Shown piece after piece: positions 50,157-61,385 of a stretch of DNA of 64,000 nucleotides; within the stretch, counting starts at the first letter, position 1; each line of letters opens with the position of its first letter. Made by a program: the position numbers and the translations under genes. The notes under the pieces are model-generated. The model was given only the letters and a program-made list of their open reading frames with translations, made no database searches and had not been told where the DNA came from. Source of the stretch: Schistosoma mansoni (lineage: Eukaryota; Platyhelminthes; Trematoda; Strigeidida; Schistosomatidae); contig NW_017386026.1 in NCBI RefSeq assembly GCF_000237925.1, positions 2,046,001-2,110,000 of the forward strand, in the 5' to 3' direction.

Positions 50157-50876
50157 TGTATTTTTAGGCTCCAATGGCTGTTGTTTCAACTATCAGTTCT
50201 ACACCGACTTCACCATTTTTAGGCGGACCACCAATTGCTGCTCCAACCTTATCGATTAATACTTATAATTCTAGTCCATGGGCAGTTACATATCCACAGA
50301 TGCAACAATTTAACAAATCTATTATTCAATATAATTCAAATTTACCCAGTTCTCCTACTGGTACAATGAATTCTCAAACAAATCTAACTTATCCTTCCAA
50401 TGGTGTTTTAAAATCAGGTGATTGTAAAATTATTAGATTATAGTTGATGAATACCGTTTCAATTCATGTGTTATTGTTATCATTATTAATTTTTATTGTT
50501 GTTGCTTACTTATCTCCATTACTGTTTAATCGTTTATTTTACCCTATTGCTTTCGATATTTTTCTTTTATCTCCTTACACTCATTTCATTTGTTTCTTTA
50601 GGTTCTACAAATCCATGGTCATCATCAATGGGATTGGTTTATGGGAGAAACGTTAGTAATACAAACTGGCAAGCTTCATCGCCATCGTCATTACCACCTA
50701 CTCTTCTACCTCCAGAGCCTGATTGTCTTTCGGATCCATTCGATTTAGGTTGGGTGGATAGAGCTACAGCTGGTGTATCGAATACATCAAGTGGACAAGG
50801 CATCAGTAATCCATTTCTAATTGCTAATGGAAGTGGTGATGATATCCCTAATTCAAATGCATCATCTGTTCATTAA
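35489..50876 (+). CDS. numb: Numb homologue, 10 coding exons, 598 aa
   Basis: Numb is a membrane-associated endocytic adaptor that antagonises Notch and is segregated asymmetrically in dividing cells. Predicted exons: 35489-35629, 35667-35747, 35792-35857, 35894-36034, 38133-38270, 43910-44086, 46380-46494, 48272-48684, 50168-50417 and 50602-50876. All borders are GT/AG with matching phases. The start [15 protein letters not shown] resembles the basic, aPKC-target N-terminus of fly Numb. The PTB domain covers roughly residues 35-185: [57 protein letters not shown] and [13 protein letters not shown]. Exons 6-7 carry [11 protein letters not shown] and [11 protein letters not shown], also fly-like. 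Two DPF motifs (residues ~380 and ~552) and a C-terminal NPF (~577) fit alpha-adaptin and EH-domain binding. Exon 8 has a glutamine run. The exon 8 donor (GTAAAA at 48685) was chosen because it keeps phase with exon 9 and is the least certain border. Introns 1-3 are 36-44 bp; introns 4-8 are 1.5-5.6 kb and hold mobile elements. Confidence 0.93.
36116..36711. mobile_element. 570-bp insertion with 13-bp direct repeats in numb intron 4
   Basis: TAGCAAGAGCACC occurs at 36116-36128 and 36699-36711 and brackets 570 bp that are clearly more GC-rich than the surrounding intron. The insert starts GTTGCTGCTACCTTGACG and ends TTGGTCACTTTCAAATCC. No open frame of note and no poly-A or TIR are visible. 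It resembles the untranslated 5' region of an RTE-type LINE or a short LINE-derived element, by general recollection only. The direct repeat suggests a target-site duplication. Confidence 0.55.
36712..37599. other. numb intron 4 sequence, nothing recognised
   Basis: AT-rich intron between the 570-bp insertion and the LINE end. No conserved exon-like segment was identified. Confidence 0.4.
37600..37965 (+). mobile_element. RTE-like LINE 3' end in numb intron 4
   Basis: The C-terminal remnant reads [20 protein letters not shown]...DMAQNRSQW with a stop near 37761. It is followed by about 200 bp of 3' UTR ending in TTGACTGATTGACTGAT. It is strongly 5'-truncated and belongs to the same subfamily as 10260-10850 and 56870-57190. 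Confidence 0.75.
39031..42957 (-). mobile_element. RTE-clade LINE (SR2-like), near full length, antisense in numb intron 5
   Basis: The element reads on the minus strand from a GC-rich 5' region (about 42957) to a (TAAA)n-type tail (39035-39054), about 3.9 kb. The first frame (42251 down to 40785, 488 codons) is the endonuclease, with [14 protein letters not shown] and SDHALV. The reverse transcriptase follows in another frame (40939 down to 40301), with [18 protein letters not shown] and [11 protein letters not shown]. It continues after one in-frame TAG (40301-40303) from 40279 to 39200, with [14 protein letters not shown] and an intact YADDIVLL (about 40028-40041). So one frame change and one stop break an otherwise well preserved copy. 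SR2 is the known schistosome RTE lineage; the exact family needs a library search. Confidence 0.85.
42385..42442. repeat. (TAA)n-rich microsatellite inside the RTE-like LINE
   Basis: An imperfect run of TAA/TAG triplets (plus strand) in the 5' untranslated part of the LINE. It breaks the otherwise GC-richer 5' region. Confidence 0.8.
43090..43290 (+). repeat. tRNA-derived SINE fragment in numb intron 5
   Basis: An A-box-like ATAGCTCAGTCACGGTAA (about 43106-43123) and a worn B-box region are followed by a tail GATTACCTCCAACCATCTAACATC. The layout is that of the SINEs in the palindrome arms. The hammerhead core is not recognisable. Confidence 0.45.
44087..46109. other. numb intron 6, nothing recognised
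   Basis: AT-rich intronic DNA. A G-run at 44334-44341 and short frames are the only notable points. Confidence 0.35.
46110..46195 (+). repeat. Decayed hammerhead-bearing retroposon piece in numb intron 6
   Basis: CTGACAAGTCCTACCTAGGATGA-like sequence (from about 46157, interrupted here for brevity) keeps the order core, stem II GTCCT/AGGAT, GAAAC and a GTC-like triplet. The core is CTGACAA instead of CTGANGA. Promoter boxes are lost. Confidence 0.45.
46495..48271. other. numb intron 7, nothing recognised
   Basis: AT-rich, with no recognisable mobile element or conserved exon. Confidence 0.35.
48685..50167. other. numb intron 8
   Basis: AT-rich intron. The only notable element is the AAT microsatellite just before the exon 9 acceptor. 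Confidence 0.4.
50107..50157. repeat. (TAA)n microsatellite next to the exon 9 acceptor
   Basis: About 15 AAT/TAA triplets end ten bases before the acceptor of numb exon 9 (AG at 50166-50167). The usual pyrimidine tract is reduced to TTGTATTTTTAG, so repeat length could influence branch point and acceptor use. Confidence 0.85.
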
Positions 50877-52720
50877 TTAAATCAACCATATGATAATAAT
50901 TGTTATTGTTGTATATAATATATATTTTTTCCTATCAACAAAAAGAGTGGGAGAAAAACCTGCTTCGTTAATAATCAATAGTAAATAGATTTTTCATCAC
51001 TATTATCCTTCGTCTCTTGTCTTTTGCTAACTTTCTTTACTCAATACAAAGCATACTTCATAAGATTTTCAAAATATCTAGTTTCAGATGAGTTACATTA
51101 CATAGCAAAGTGTAATTTACTGAATCTTTAATTTTATCAGGGTCATAAATGAACAACATTATTTTTAAAAATGGTAGGTTGGTGCCCATGTATTAGCATT
51201 CCTTCATACATACAAGAAATACTTCCTTTTTATGGGTGCTGTTTTGATTATTTTCTCCATTATCAATTAAAACAGCATATGACAATGACAACAATAAAGG
51301 GTGATGGAAGCAGATTACTATTACATTTTTCTTTCTTCAGTAAAAGTTTCGACAGTTTTTATTGAATAAAGCGATAGATTCTTCTGTAGTGATGCTGTGA
51401 TCTCAATTTTCTTGTTTTCCTTTTGCTTCTATTTAAGTTTTTATTCATCATGCTTTGTTTTAAGAACTTGATAACACTGTCATATAGTGTGATTGTATTT
51501 TACACAAAATGTCCACTATATGCATTACCTCTGTTATTACCGATTTTGTTGCAGTTGCATATATTTGTGTATTTATCTCATTTGTTGTTTTTCTATCCTC
51601 CTCTACAACTTGGTCACCCTATTCCTTGTGCTTATTTTACCTGTGTATACATCGCATGCATGTTCTTTCTCCTCATTATCCTTATCATCATTTATCCGCA
51701 TTAATAAGCTGTTTCTTTCCTTATGTTTCGATGTTTCTCGCTCTCATTTAATTGAACAAGTTTCCAATTTTTCTCAACTTCTTTTTTCTCTTTCCCTATC
51801 GACCTATATTCATTTCTCTATTTACGTTAGTAATTTAATACATGCTTGAATCTAATAGGTCTTGCCATATAACATAATTTATTTTTTATCGAAAACAAGA
51901 GTTATTGGATGAAAAACGATCTCATATTATTATTGTTACTTGTGATTTGATCCTCTTGTTCTTTAGTTTCTCTTGGTTTTGTCATTTTCTATGTATTGTT
52001 AGCTATCATTTCTGCTAACTGTGGTGTGATAGCCATGACGATGACAACGTCAATAATAGTAATGGTTAGTGGGATTAGTAATTGTTTATGTCACTGTTTT
52101 CCTCTTTTTATCATATTTCTTGTTTCTTTAGTTCAATGATCTATTTTCCTTTTTTTGTTACAAATACTTTTGATAAAAAATACACATATGGACCAAATTC
52201 CGTTTCATTTATGTACGTTACATTAATTTTCTAAAATTTTAAATGGTCACATAATTTTGTTTGATTAAATCGTAACATTATTATTCGTGCTTATTGCCAG
52301 TACAGTGTCCCAGTTTGAGATACCTAATTAAAAGAAATTGATTTAATGTACTGTTGTGGACCATTCTTTTTCTTCTTAGTAATTTATTCACTAATGGCAA
52401 ATACAAAACATTGCTTATTCTTATCAGAATTATAACACTCAAATTAGTATTAGTGGCTTTTTTATTAGATATCTCATTTGATGTGTGACAAGTATATATG
52501 CGCCAAATATAATGTAAACAAATCTGTTTCTGTTTTTCACCCCTGTTGTAACACACCTTATGTTGTCACACCATATTGTTGTTTTCACTATTTACCCTTA
52601 CTCTTGTGGATATATACCAGATCAATTATACATTGAAGATAAATGATGTTGACATTACAAATAAAAATGATTTTCTATTACGGTTTGGTTTGTTTTTTAA
52701 CAGGTCAAGAGATTGCTTTG
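50877..52720. other. numb 3' flank and intergenic DNA
   Basis: T-rich sequence directly after the numb stop codon, probably including the 3' UTR. No clear canonical poly(A) signal position can be chosen. Frames between 51171 and 51849 are leucine/serine-rich translations of T/C-rich DNA with no features. Confidence 0.4.
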
Positions 52721-53274
52721 TGATTCATGTATGCAATCATGCCAGCTTTCAATCATTAAGTCACAGATTCGAATAGTGCCTGCTACATCTAATCCAGGTT
52801 GGGTATTTGGTTGCTAAAACCCACCTTTATATCTTAAAGTTGAGTGCATGAACTGACTAATTGATAAATGAATAATGTTTTCTTGTTAAAGTAATAATTC
52901 TAAATGAGACGCCTTTTATTGAGGTTCTGTCTAATTCTATATTGATTTAGATCTTCTAAATTGCTTCTTCTGAAACACCGTTAAGTCCTAAATAACAATT
53001 GTAACAGTCTAGTTTGTAGGTTCTTATTATTGGTCATACTCATCGCCACCACGTACAGAATCGACACCAGAACTTGTCAATTGATATGCTGTTGTTTTTA
53101 ATATTTCTTAGACAGACAATTATTGACAAAAAACAATTCATGTGTCGATTGGTCAGTTTAAGATATAAAGGTGGGTTTTAGCAACCAAATACCCAACCTG
53201 GATTAGATGTAGCAGGCACTATTCGAATCTGTGACTTAATGATTGAAAGCTGGCATGATTACATACATGAATCA
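52721..53274. repeat. Inverted repeat with ~118-bp arms
   Basis: Arms 52721-52838 and 53157-53274 are reverse complements with very few mismatches (for example TATTTGGTTGCTAAAACCCA and its complement). They enclose a 318-bp AT-rich loop with no open frame. This is a foldback or MITE-like structure; no flanking duplication was confirmed. Confidence 0.75.
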
Positions 53275-55049
53275 TGAATATTCAAACAGTATGCATAAAC
53301 AGCTTCAAACAATGATTGATCAACATTCATATTTACGATCAGTATTGCTCCCACAACATCTCTACGTTGTCGAATTCATCTGATGTCACCACCTCTCCAA
53401 ATAACAGAGGAAAGAGTAGAAGGTTAATATGCGAATCATCGTGGTAGCACTATGATGAGAGAAGACTCAGGTATGGTAAACCGATTTATTGTTTAATCAA
53501 CATCACACAATGCTTTTATAAAATATGAAAATCATACACTAAATACATCATTTGCACATCTTCCTTGGGTTGTCCTTCACATGCTCCATCGTTCTTCCAA
53601 TCCTGTTGTTATTCCGACTGCTTTCTATTTTCCTTCCTCTTCACTTCAATCTTCTGCTGGTAAGCATTCCAATTCCTCTACATACTACTTATATCTGTCC
53701 GTATAAGCAGTGCATATCACAGCACTTCTTGAGTTTCTTAGTAACCCGTTTCCTAATAGGTTGTAGATATTTGATGAGTGTTCAAGTATACGTGATTGAC
53801 GAACATAATTAGTTAATTACGATAAATCTAGAACAGGACAGTCAATGGCAATAAATGCAAATTTTGAAAGATGGTAACCTGAAAGTCTTAGCAGGCGGCT
53901 AATTCATCAGCGAATAACCTCCGAAGTTTCCTATTTCAATTGATTCACCCATTTACGACAAGTCTGTTACCTTAAGAGAAGTAAAGTTTCTTCTCAAACG
54001 TGTGAGTGCATAAAAGTCTACTTTGCTTTTTGTTCCCCACAAACATTTAGAAAGCTTACTACCGACTGGATTTGTGTTAATTCATTTATACGCTAATGAT
54101 CATAAACTGATTGAAGCATTATACTTCTACTAAAAAAGACGTTGAGAGAATAAAATATATCCTTAATTACGTATTATATGTGGTGTAGAAGATAAGTTGT
54201 ACAGAATGTTATGAGATCAAGCATACACGAGAAGCCATATGTTTGATCCCCATCAGCTTCATCAACATGAGAATCGAGAGATAAAATCTGAGTTAATCTC
54301 ATTGGTTAATCATTCCAGTTTTTACATCAATACTCACATATTCTGCAATCACTGAATAATTAAGTTTATGTAGTCTGATTTAAACTATTAAACGAAATTA
54401 TTTTCAGTCGTTGTGGATACCACGAGCTGTACAGGTGAATTGGTAATAGTTATGAAGAAATAGTGCTGAATTAAAGTATATTATTTGGATAAGAGAGAAA
54501 AAGTTATTGGAAACATCAGTGTCCGAATGTAATATGAATCGTCGTCAAATCGATATAACTCATTGTTTATATACACTCAACGAGACATTTACCAGCTATT
54601 CACACTGACAAATATAAATTCCTCTTATTTCTTGTAACTAAATATTCTTCATTTGTTCAAGGGATTCATCTTCAATCATATTTCTGAGATTCGAACAGCC
54701 ATGCAGTATAAGTAACAGCTAGACAATAATTACAGGTTGGAGCCTGAAACACGAATTTATGTGTTTGCTAAGGTCAGATTTTTATTGATTTCAAACTCCA
54801 ATCTTTACTACATTATTTAGCTACATCGTGAATCAGTCTGGAATGTCAAACAAACAAAGTGAATCGTTCCATTTAGACGACCCCTAATGTTAACTAATCA
54901 TATTGATTTATTTCATAGCCAAGATTTACAGACGGTGATGCATAAGTCACTGAATGCAAAAATTATAAAGAGGAAGTTCCGCGTAATTATTCAGTAGTTT
55001 ATTTTACTTCAAATACAAAACAGTGTATTGTCATTCAGTAATTTATCAC
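53275..55049. other. Intergenic, no gene recognised
   Basis: AT-rich. The stretch 53400-53760 is more pyrimidine-rich and repeat-like, but I could not assign a family. A very worn SINE-like piece may lie near 54690-54760. Confidence 0.35.
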
Positions 55050-55056
55050 TAATCTC

Positions 55057-55060
<4 letters not shown>

Positions 55061-55095
<35 letters not shown>
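55061..55095. repeat. (AT)n microsatellite
   Basis: About 17 AT units in intergenic DNA. Confidence 0.9.
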
Positions 55096-55096
<1 letters not shown>

Positions 55097-55399
55097 GGCG
55101 TCATTTCACTTGTTAATTAGTGAAAATAATCAAAATATGGTAGTAAACTGACAAGACACAATCGATCAACTTATGTTTTTATATGGAAAAACAAATCAGT
55201 TTTCTTTGTTGTTAAAGGTATATAGTGCCAAAATATCACGAAATCAATCGATTAAGACGAGATTTAAATGAATTTTTGGGTCTATTTTAGTATTCCTAAA
55301 AATGCAAACATTTTTTTGAAGAAAAAAATTCACATTTATTGTATATATCAACTTATTTGACTTGTACATATTTACTCTTGATTGACAATAAAATTGTTG

Positions 55400-55710
55400 T
55401 CACCCTAGTATGGGACCCTTCAGCAACAAGCATCTACGATTCCGCACGTGGGACTCGAACCCAAGACCTTCGGTCTCTCGCAAACGCTGAACCTCTAGAT
55501 CACTTAACCCGGATCCAACGATATTTATGTCTGATTTCAACCAACACACAATATTGAGCAACCATCTTCCATTGTCTTCGGTGGGTAACTGTCATATATG
55601 ACACTATTAAACTCCACTAGTCACGGCTTCTCACTAAAACTCCAGGAGTTATATCCCGAATCCAGTCACTAGTTAGCACATGATAATTATCATTACAAGG
55701 TTCTAGTAAG
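55400..55710 (-). repeat. Hammerhead SINE family with 402-bp unit, worn copy
   Basis: On the minus strand: the 5' section shared with 61520-61780, a tRNA-like part with B box GGGTTCGAGTCCC (about 55447-55460), and a decayed hammerhead region (core reads CTGAAGG near 55420). It matches the better copy at 61386-61860 in order and spacing. Confidence 0.55.
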
Positions 55711-55734
55711 TTGCAGACGTACCTGTAGTTTTGG

Positions 55735-55920
55735 GGGTAATGATACTCCTTGTACTCAGTAGTAACGTTACAGATTGTGAAGTTGAGTGACCCGGGTTCA
55801 AACCTTATAAGGAATAATAGTTGCCTCAAGATTACCACGAAACCTTGGTCTACAGTTTCCTACCAACCACCTAACACATAAAAATAATTCACACAATGTC
55901 GGGTCACTTAGATTTGTACC
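55735..55920 (+). repeat. tRNA-derived SINE, same family as in the palindrome arms
   Basis: An A-box-like ACTCAGTAGTAACG and B-box GGGTTCAAACC (about 55795-55805) are followed by GTTGCCTCAAGATTA and the tail CCAACCACCTAAC...CAATGTCGGGTCAC. The same promoter and tail blocks occur at 21833-22200. The hammerhead part is deleted or decayed. Confidence 0.5.
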
Positions 55921-56159
55921 ACATTACAAATTGATAGATACAATCCGATTAGCATTAAAAATGATGGACTAGATAAATATAAAGTTGAACACTACTCAGT
56001 GATCAGTCTCAGTTGTTCAGTAGCAACTTCATTCAAGAATATCTCCCGTTTATACTTTTCTACAAAATCTTAATGAAGAATCATGCCACTATTTTTTAAA
56101 ATTTTATTTCATAAGATTTTTTGAAAAGAAAAAAAAGCTTCGGTCAAGAGATCTTCTGA

Positions 56160-56540
56160 ACATTTTTGTCTATAATGTTGGGGCGATTCTGAAAATTCCT
56201 CGCAATAGACATGACAATCTCAGGAAACATTAAGAAGCAATTTATCTAATCAGCGTTTGATTAGAAGTTTTGCTAGAAATATCGCGAAAATGAAAAATCA
56301 CGTGTAGAGGTTCTGATTGGCCGATTACTACACTGTTACTATGTTTAGTAGCATTCTAGAATTTTCAGGAAAACTCAAGGACTTCTAAAATACTATAAAA
56401 ACTCTATATTTTCTGTACACAAATGAACTTTTGGAGTAAAGTGCTTCTCGTATATTCTGTGTCTTTTCACTCGTGTTCAAGTTGCTGTGTAGTTCTAGCT
56501 TGGGGTTTACGAGAATAGCTTAGGATCTGAGTATAGCGTT
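56160..56540. mobile_element. Possible solo LTR fossil
   Basis: A roughly 0.35-kb non-coding segment begins near TGTTGGGGCG, has a TATAAAAAC-like promoter box near 56393 and is followed by a T/C-rich, more GC-balanced 3' part. The layout is like an LTR retrotransposon LTR. No internal coding region adjoins it. The family and exact ends are not determined, and it is an old, non-coding relic if the call is right. Confidence 0.3.
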
Positions 56541-56869
56541 CAATGAGCAAGACTTATCATATAAAATATCATTGGAATTTATTTGCTTCTTACCCAAAGA
56601 TATTTGTAAATATGAAAGTTGTTCACACTTTGAATGATGATTCGTCTTTACTTTTTTTATTTTAAGCAGTTTCATAAAAATAAATTTTTATATCAGTTAG
56701 TGATTAAAAATAAAATAAATAAAAGAAATCGATTATGAAGCTTCTAACATTGTCCTGAATGGACTATATCACACTATATGATATGTATATTAAGTTTAAA
56801 ATATATTGAAATACAAATATGAAAAAAAAATTCTCCGAAAAAAGACAATAGATATTTATAAAATAATGT

Positions 56870-57192
56870 AAACACTAACTAGTCACGTGGACCCCAACCA
56901 AGTAGTCGTAACCAATGGTTGGATGCTCTAGGTGATATGGCTCACAATCGATCACAATGGTGTAGGTGTATACATTCCCTGTCCTCCCTTAAAAATTGAG
57001 ATTAAAATGGCTTTATATCTTTCTTTCTTCCTGTATTATATCCCTATACACAATCTTTCTTTTATATATTACCACCATTAAATTAACTAAATCTATGAAT
57101 TTGGTGTTTATCTTGTTGTGTTTATGAGGTATGGCAACTTGGACCGATGCAGATATGTGCCTGGTTCTACGTTGTACCTGATTGACTAAAAA
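56870..57192 (+). mobile_element. RTE-like LINE 3' end fragment
   Basis: A short C-terminal remnant (NQWLDALGDMAHNRSQW, stop near 56998) is followed by the 3' UTR of the subfamily seen at 37600-37965 and ends in CCTGATTGACTAAAAAG. It is more than 90 percent 5'-truncated. Confidence 0.75.
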
Positions 57193-58439
57193 GTAAGGTA
57201 TGAAATTTAAATGTTAGTCAAATATTTAAGTGTTACCTCTGGGTTACTTTCTCAGAGAAAATTTTCCTATAAATTTAGATCAAATCCACTAATCTGTCAA
57301 CGTAATGTAACCTTTTTGGAATCCATGTATTCAGTGTTAACCAACCATTTAAATCTAGATCATTTACTTATGAAATTGTTTAGGAAAGTCTATGAATATA
57401 TTATACAGTTCATTACATTAATAGAAAAAGAACATTCAAAGGCTATATAGGTATCATTACTGAGTTTTGGTTTGATAATTGTGAATAAACTGAACATTGG
57501 AGAGGTCGTTATAAATAAATATATTATTTATTTATTTATATCCAAAGGATAATATTATGAATACATGAAATATATACTACTTAGTAGTAGTAAGATTGAT
57601 ACGACGACTTTACTAATACAATGTAATGATTTACAGTATCATTGTCATTGCTAGTCAGCTTTCGTGTATGGTCTTGAAATAAACTATTACTGGTTATAAA
57701 TTGAAAAGTTTTGATGGACGGCATTCAGTTTTTAAGTTTTCTTCAGTAAATCTTAATATTTAGAGTGTATGAAATTAGTGCTTGGATATTTAGTTCGCTA
57801 CTACTATTTTTGTGTTGTTTGATTTCATCATTTAAAAGCTTGCTTCATTGGAAATACCACCGTCAGGCAGTTAGTGGCTGAATATGAACTTCATGTAATA
57901 CTCATGGCGTTTTTATTGATACTAGTACCTCTATTATACATAATTCTGAATATGTATACATAAGTCATGTTAAGCATTTATAGATCTATACCGTCTATCG
58001 GATTAGCTAAATGCCTGATTAAGTGATATAGTGTAGAAATATCTTTTTGGCAGGCCAAACCGCTTTCCACATAGAAGTAACGCATAAAATATTTGATCGA
58101 AAAATGTTAAGGTTAGTTCGATTAGTCACAGTCTTAATCTATGAAAACACTGAGCGCTAGTTCATATCATATAATGGAAAAGTAAATATGATTCACAAGA
58201 TGTTTAGAATATTTAGTTAAACATGCAATGTAATATGAATCAAAATTTTCAACAATAACAATTTGGCCACAATAATTCTAAGTTACGTTGTAAATTCATG
58301 GAACTGAGGCTTTTTTATTGCTACATGTTTATTATCCATGAACAGTCCTTTCAGCGTTCACTTTAATGTTTCTATATTTTTATGCTGTTTAGAGTATAGA
58401 TAAACGTGAATTGATTCATTTCAGTCTGATTTTCTGTAT
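57193..58439. other. Intergenic, nothing recognised
   Basis: AT-rich, with a short TTTA-type run near 57524-57540. The 79-codon frame at 57211-57450 has no recognised family. Confidence 0.35.
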
Positions 58440-58645
58440 TCACAAAATTGAGCAACCATTCACCAATGTCATCAGTGAGTTGAAATCTCCCAACAGACCT
58501 GGTTGAACTCTACTGGTTACTGTTTCTCACTAGAACTCAGGAAAATACCTCATGGAGCCAGTCACTAGTGAGCATATAATCATTATCAGAAGGGGGTTTT
58601 GTGGAGATTTTAGTAATTTTATATAGTTGAAATCATGAATCTGTA
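58440..58645 (-). repeat. Partial copy of the 402-bp hammerhead SINE family
   Basis: It contains the 5' section of the family (GTCACTAGTGAGCATAT-like) joined directly to the family's 3' tail (AGGGGGTTTTGTGGAG). It therefore spans the same tail-to-head junction seen at 61780-61800. The tRNA and hammerhead parts are missing. Confidence 0.55.
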
Positions 58646-60139
58646 TTATTATTATCTAGAAAATTAATTAGTACATTTGATCATTTCTTTATCATATCAA
58701 TAGGTGACAAATTTAGAACATGTTTTCTTCGTGTACTGGATCTTTTAAATGAGAATAATAACACTCTATTCGATTCAAATTATATTAACAATTTATTTTA
58801 GTGTATCATCAACTGTATAGTAACCATTTTATACTTTATTCAAATTGATAGAAATCAATAATTTTTTCTTTAGGTAGATTACTGAAAACGAAACTTTTCA
58901 GGATATTTTTTTTAAGGTCACTGTAAACATTTAGAAAGTTATAAAAACCTATATAGACATATATTGGTGCAATAGGTTAGTTGTTAAGTCGCTCTGCTTT
59001 CAATTGATAGGTTAAGATTCAAACCCTACTATACTTTCTTCCATTTGGTCAGCTGACTTGAATCACTAGCTTTTACCTAAACAATTTGACTCAAACCCGA
59101 GTATATAAGTGTGTTATATATTTTTTATAATTTTTATCTCTTCTCTTTTTAGTTAGATTTGTTTGTGAATGATTTCATTACGTAATAGAAATAAGTTTTC
59201 ATATTACTTGATGACCTTAATTCTGTGACTTCCGTTTTGTAAGCGACTCGAAAACCGATAAAAAGATGAGTAGGTAAGTGTTTAGTGGGAATAGATATTT
59301 TAAATTCATGAGGGAGTTAATTATTTATCAATCAAATAAAAAAAATCAATAAACATTTTGAATGACAATACTGAATCTTCTAATCTAAATGAAATAGAGT
59401 ATCTATATCATAATTAAATAAATCCGTCTGTACCTCTTCTAAAGTTACTGCTGGTTCCAATTCCAGGTAAAGGAGGAGGGTTGGGCATGAAGTCGTCAAC
59501 ACCATCCCATAGAAAAAAATCATGCTAAAAAAAACGCTAACCAGAATAAACAAATCATAGCTAAATAGATTCAGTTCAATAATTAACTTAGATTGTTTTC
59601 AATATGATTCTTTTACCTATCTAATCATAAACACTTCTATTTTTATTTACAATTTGATACTGACTGTGTTTATTAACATATACGTTGCTGTGAGCATATC
59701 ACATTAATACTATCCGTTTTCTTATGCTAAAAACAAGCAAGAAAAAAACGACATAAGCATTTTCTATCATTTGAAAAACAGATGTTTATCACTATTCAAT
59801 ATCTAAGTATGAAATACCTTACTTTATATGAACAGATGAATTATGTTTTCTGATTTGTATGGGAAAGCAAACATATATATACATATGTATATATGGTTAC
59901 AAGTTACTAGATGAGATATAATTTACATTTTAAGATGGATGTAAAATAAATTTTTAAACTTATATTATCTGTGATTATGTAACTCCCATTTTGCCTATCA
60001 TAGGGAACATTTTCATTTAAGATTACAAAAATTTCATCAAGTTGTAATCAAGTATGTTGCCAGTCTAAAACATAAAGTCGAATAAAAATAAAACTGACTT
60101 CTATGGTACTTTTGGACTGTAGAGTGAAAATATTTTTTA
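58646..60139. other. Intergenic, nothing recognised
   Basis: AT-rich. A very worn tRNA-like stretch may lie near 58990-59045. No exon-like segment was found. Confidence 0.35.
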
Positions 60140-60235
60140 AAGGATGCAGGTACATTCAGCTGACGAATCCCGAATGAGACGAAATGCGCGTCTTGGATCC
60201 TACTGCTAGCCACCATCTGTCTTTGTTTATAAATT
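60140..60235 (+). repeat. Sm-alpha 3' portion with hammerhead region
   Basis: The piece starts at the GATGCAGGTACATTCAGC segment just before the ribozyme core and runs to GCTAGCCACCATCTGTCTTTG. The promoter half is missing, so it is a truncated copy. Confidence 0.65.
60150..60205 (+). ncRNA. Hammerhead ribozyme, core kept, stem II damaged
   Basis: CTGACGA (60160-60166), GAAA (60181-60184), short stem III and GTC ending at 60192 are all present. In stem II two of five pairs are mismatched. The core is consensus, so weak activity cannot be excluded from sequence alone. Confidence 0.5.
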
Positions 60236-61385
60236 TAATGAAAATAGTTTCTCTAGGAAATAAATGACTGTATCCTGATTTATTTATTCTCCTAAGAAAC
60301 AAATTATATAAAGTTATGAAATGTCAAAAGTTCACTTTACGACAGATTGCAACATTATGGATATATTGTTGTTTTATTAATATACATAATTCATCCAATA
60401 CATAATCGTGTTAAACCTTGGTAATGATACTTATGAACAGGTTTTATCTGAAATGTTTAGAATGCTGAAGCTTTCTTTGTCTTTCAATTTATCATTGAAA
60501 TGCTATTTATTTACACAGTACTAATAGTGAAGTGAATAAGACACGACTGGGGACAATCAAATGTATTCAAGCACAAATTACAGACTATCTCACTAAATTC
60601 TGATAACCATACAGCAAACAGTTAATTTACAAAATAACAATCATTTGTTTTAATCTTCACTGTTCCTTCTGTGAATATCAATCCATCTTCTTTAATTTCA
60701 TTGTTTATGCATTTTCCTACCAATTGCGCTTCATTCCAGTTCTTTTCTTATTGATCTTCTGCCAAAATACATTCTATGTCTGACCATCACCATATCCTAC
60801 TTATGAGGATATAAGTAGACCACACCACAATAGTTCCTATGAATTTTATTTATTGCTATTCAATAAAGTCGTTTTCAAAAGGTAATTAATTTTGATTCCA
60901 TGTTTGTGGGTAATCAGCAGAAATTTATATTCATTTAATTTGATATTCCAAAACAACAGCGTTTAGGATAGCTAAGTCAAAGCTTTTTCTGAAAGCATGA
61001 TTTAAAGGTTTTGTTACGGTATCAGTAGTATACAATGTGTTACAACATGCACCAAATTTAAATGCAGAATATTTCGTTTATTGAATATTTTTGAACTAGT
61101 TACATATAACTAAACTTAAATTTTCATGATCCACAAAAATCAACAGTTCATGCCATTGCTTGGTTAGATAAGAATTTCTATACTTTAGATTTCGATTATG
61201 GTTGTGAAAGCATTCGAATGATCCAAGTGAATAGTTTATTTTGTCGTAGAACCAATAAACGTAAATTATTAAATTAAATGACCGAATAACATTTTTCAAC
61301 GTGATTTTTAAAAATATTGAATTGACATCAACTAAACAGACGTTTGAAAATATTAAGCATTGAATAGCTGGTTTATTCTGATTTT
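60236..61385. other. Intergenic, nothing recognised
   Basis: AT-rich with short frames only. No repeat ends were identified. Confidence 0.35.

Noticed and set aside
51423-51849. Several overlapping plus-strand frames downstream of numb
   Set aside because: Translations of T/C-rich DNA in three frames at once; low complexity and no domain.
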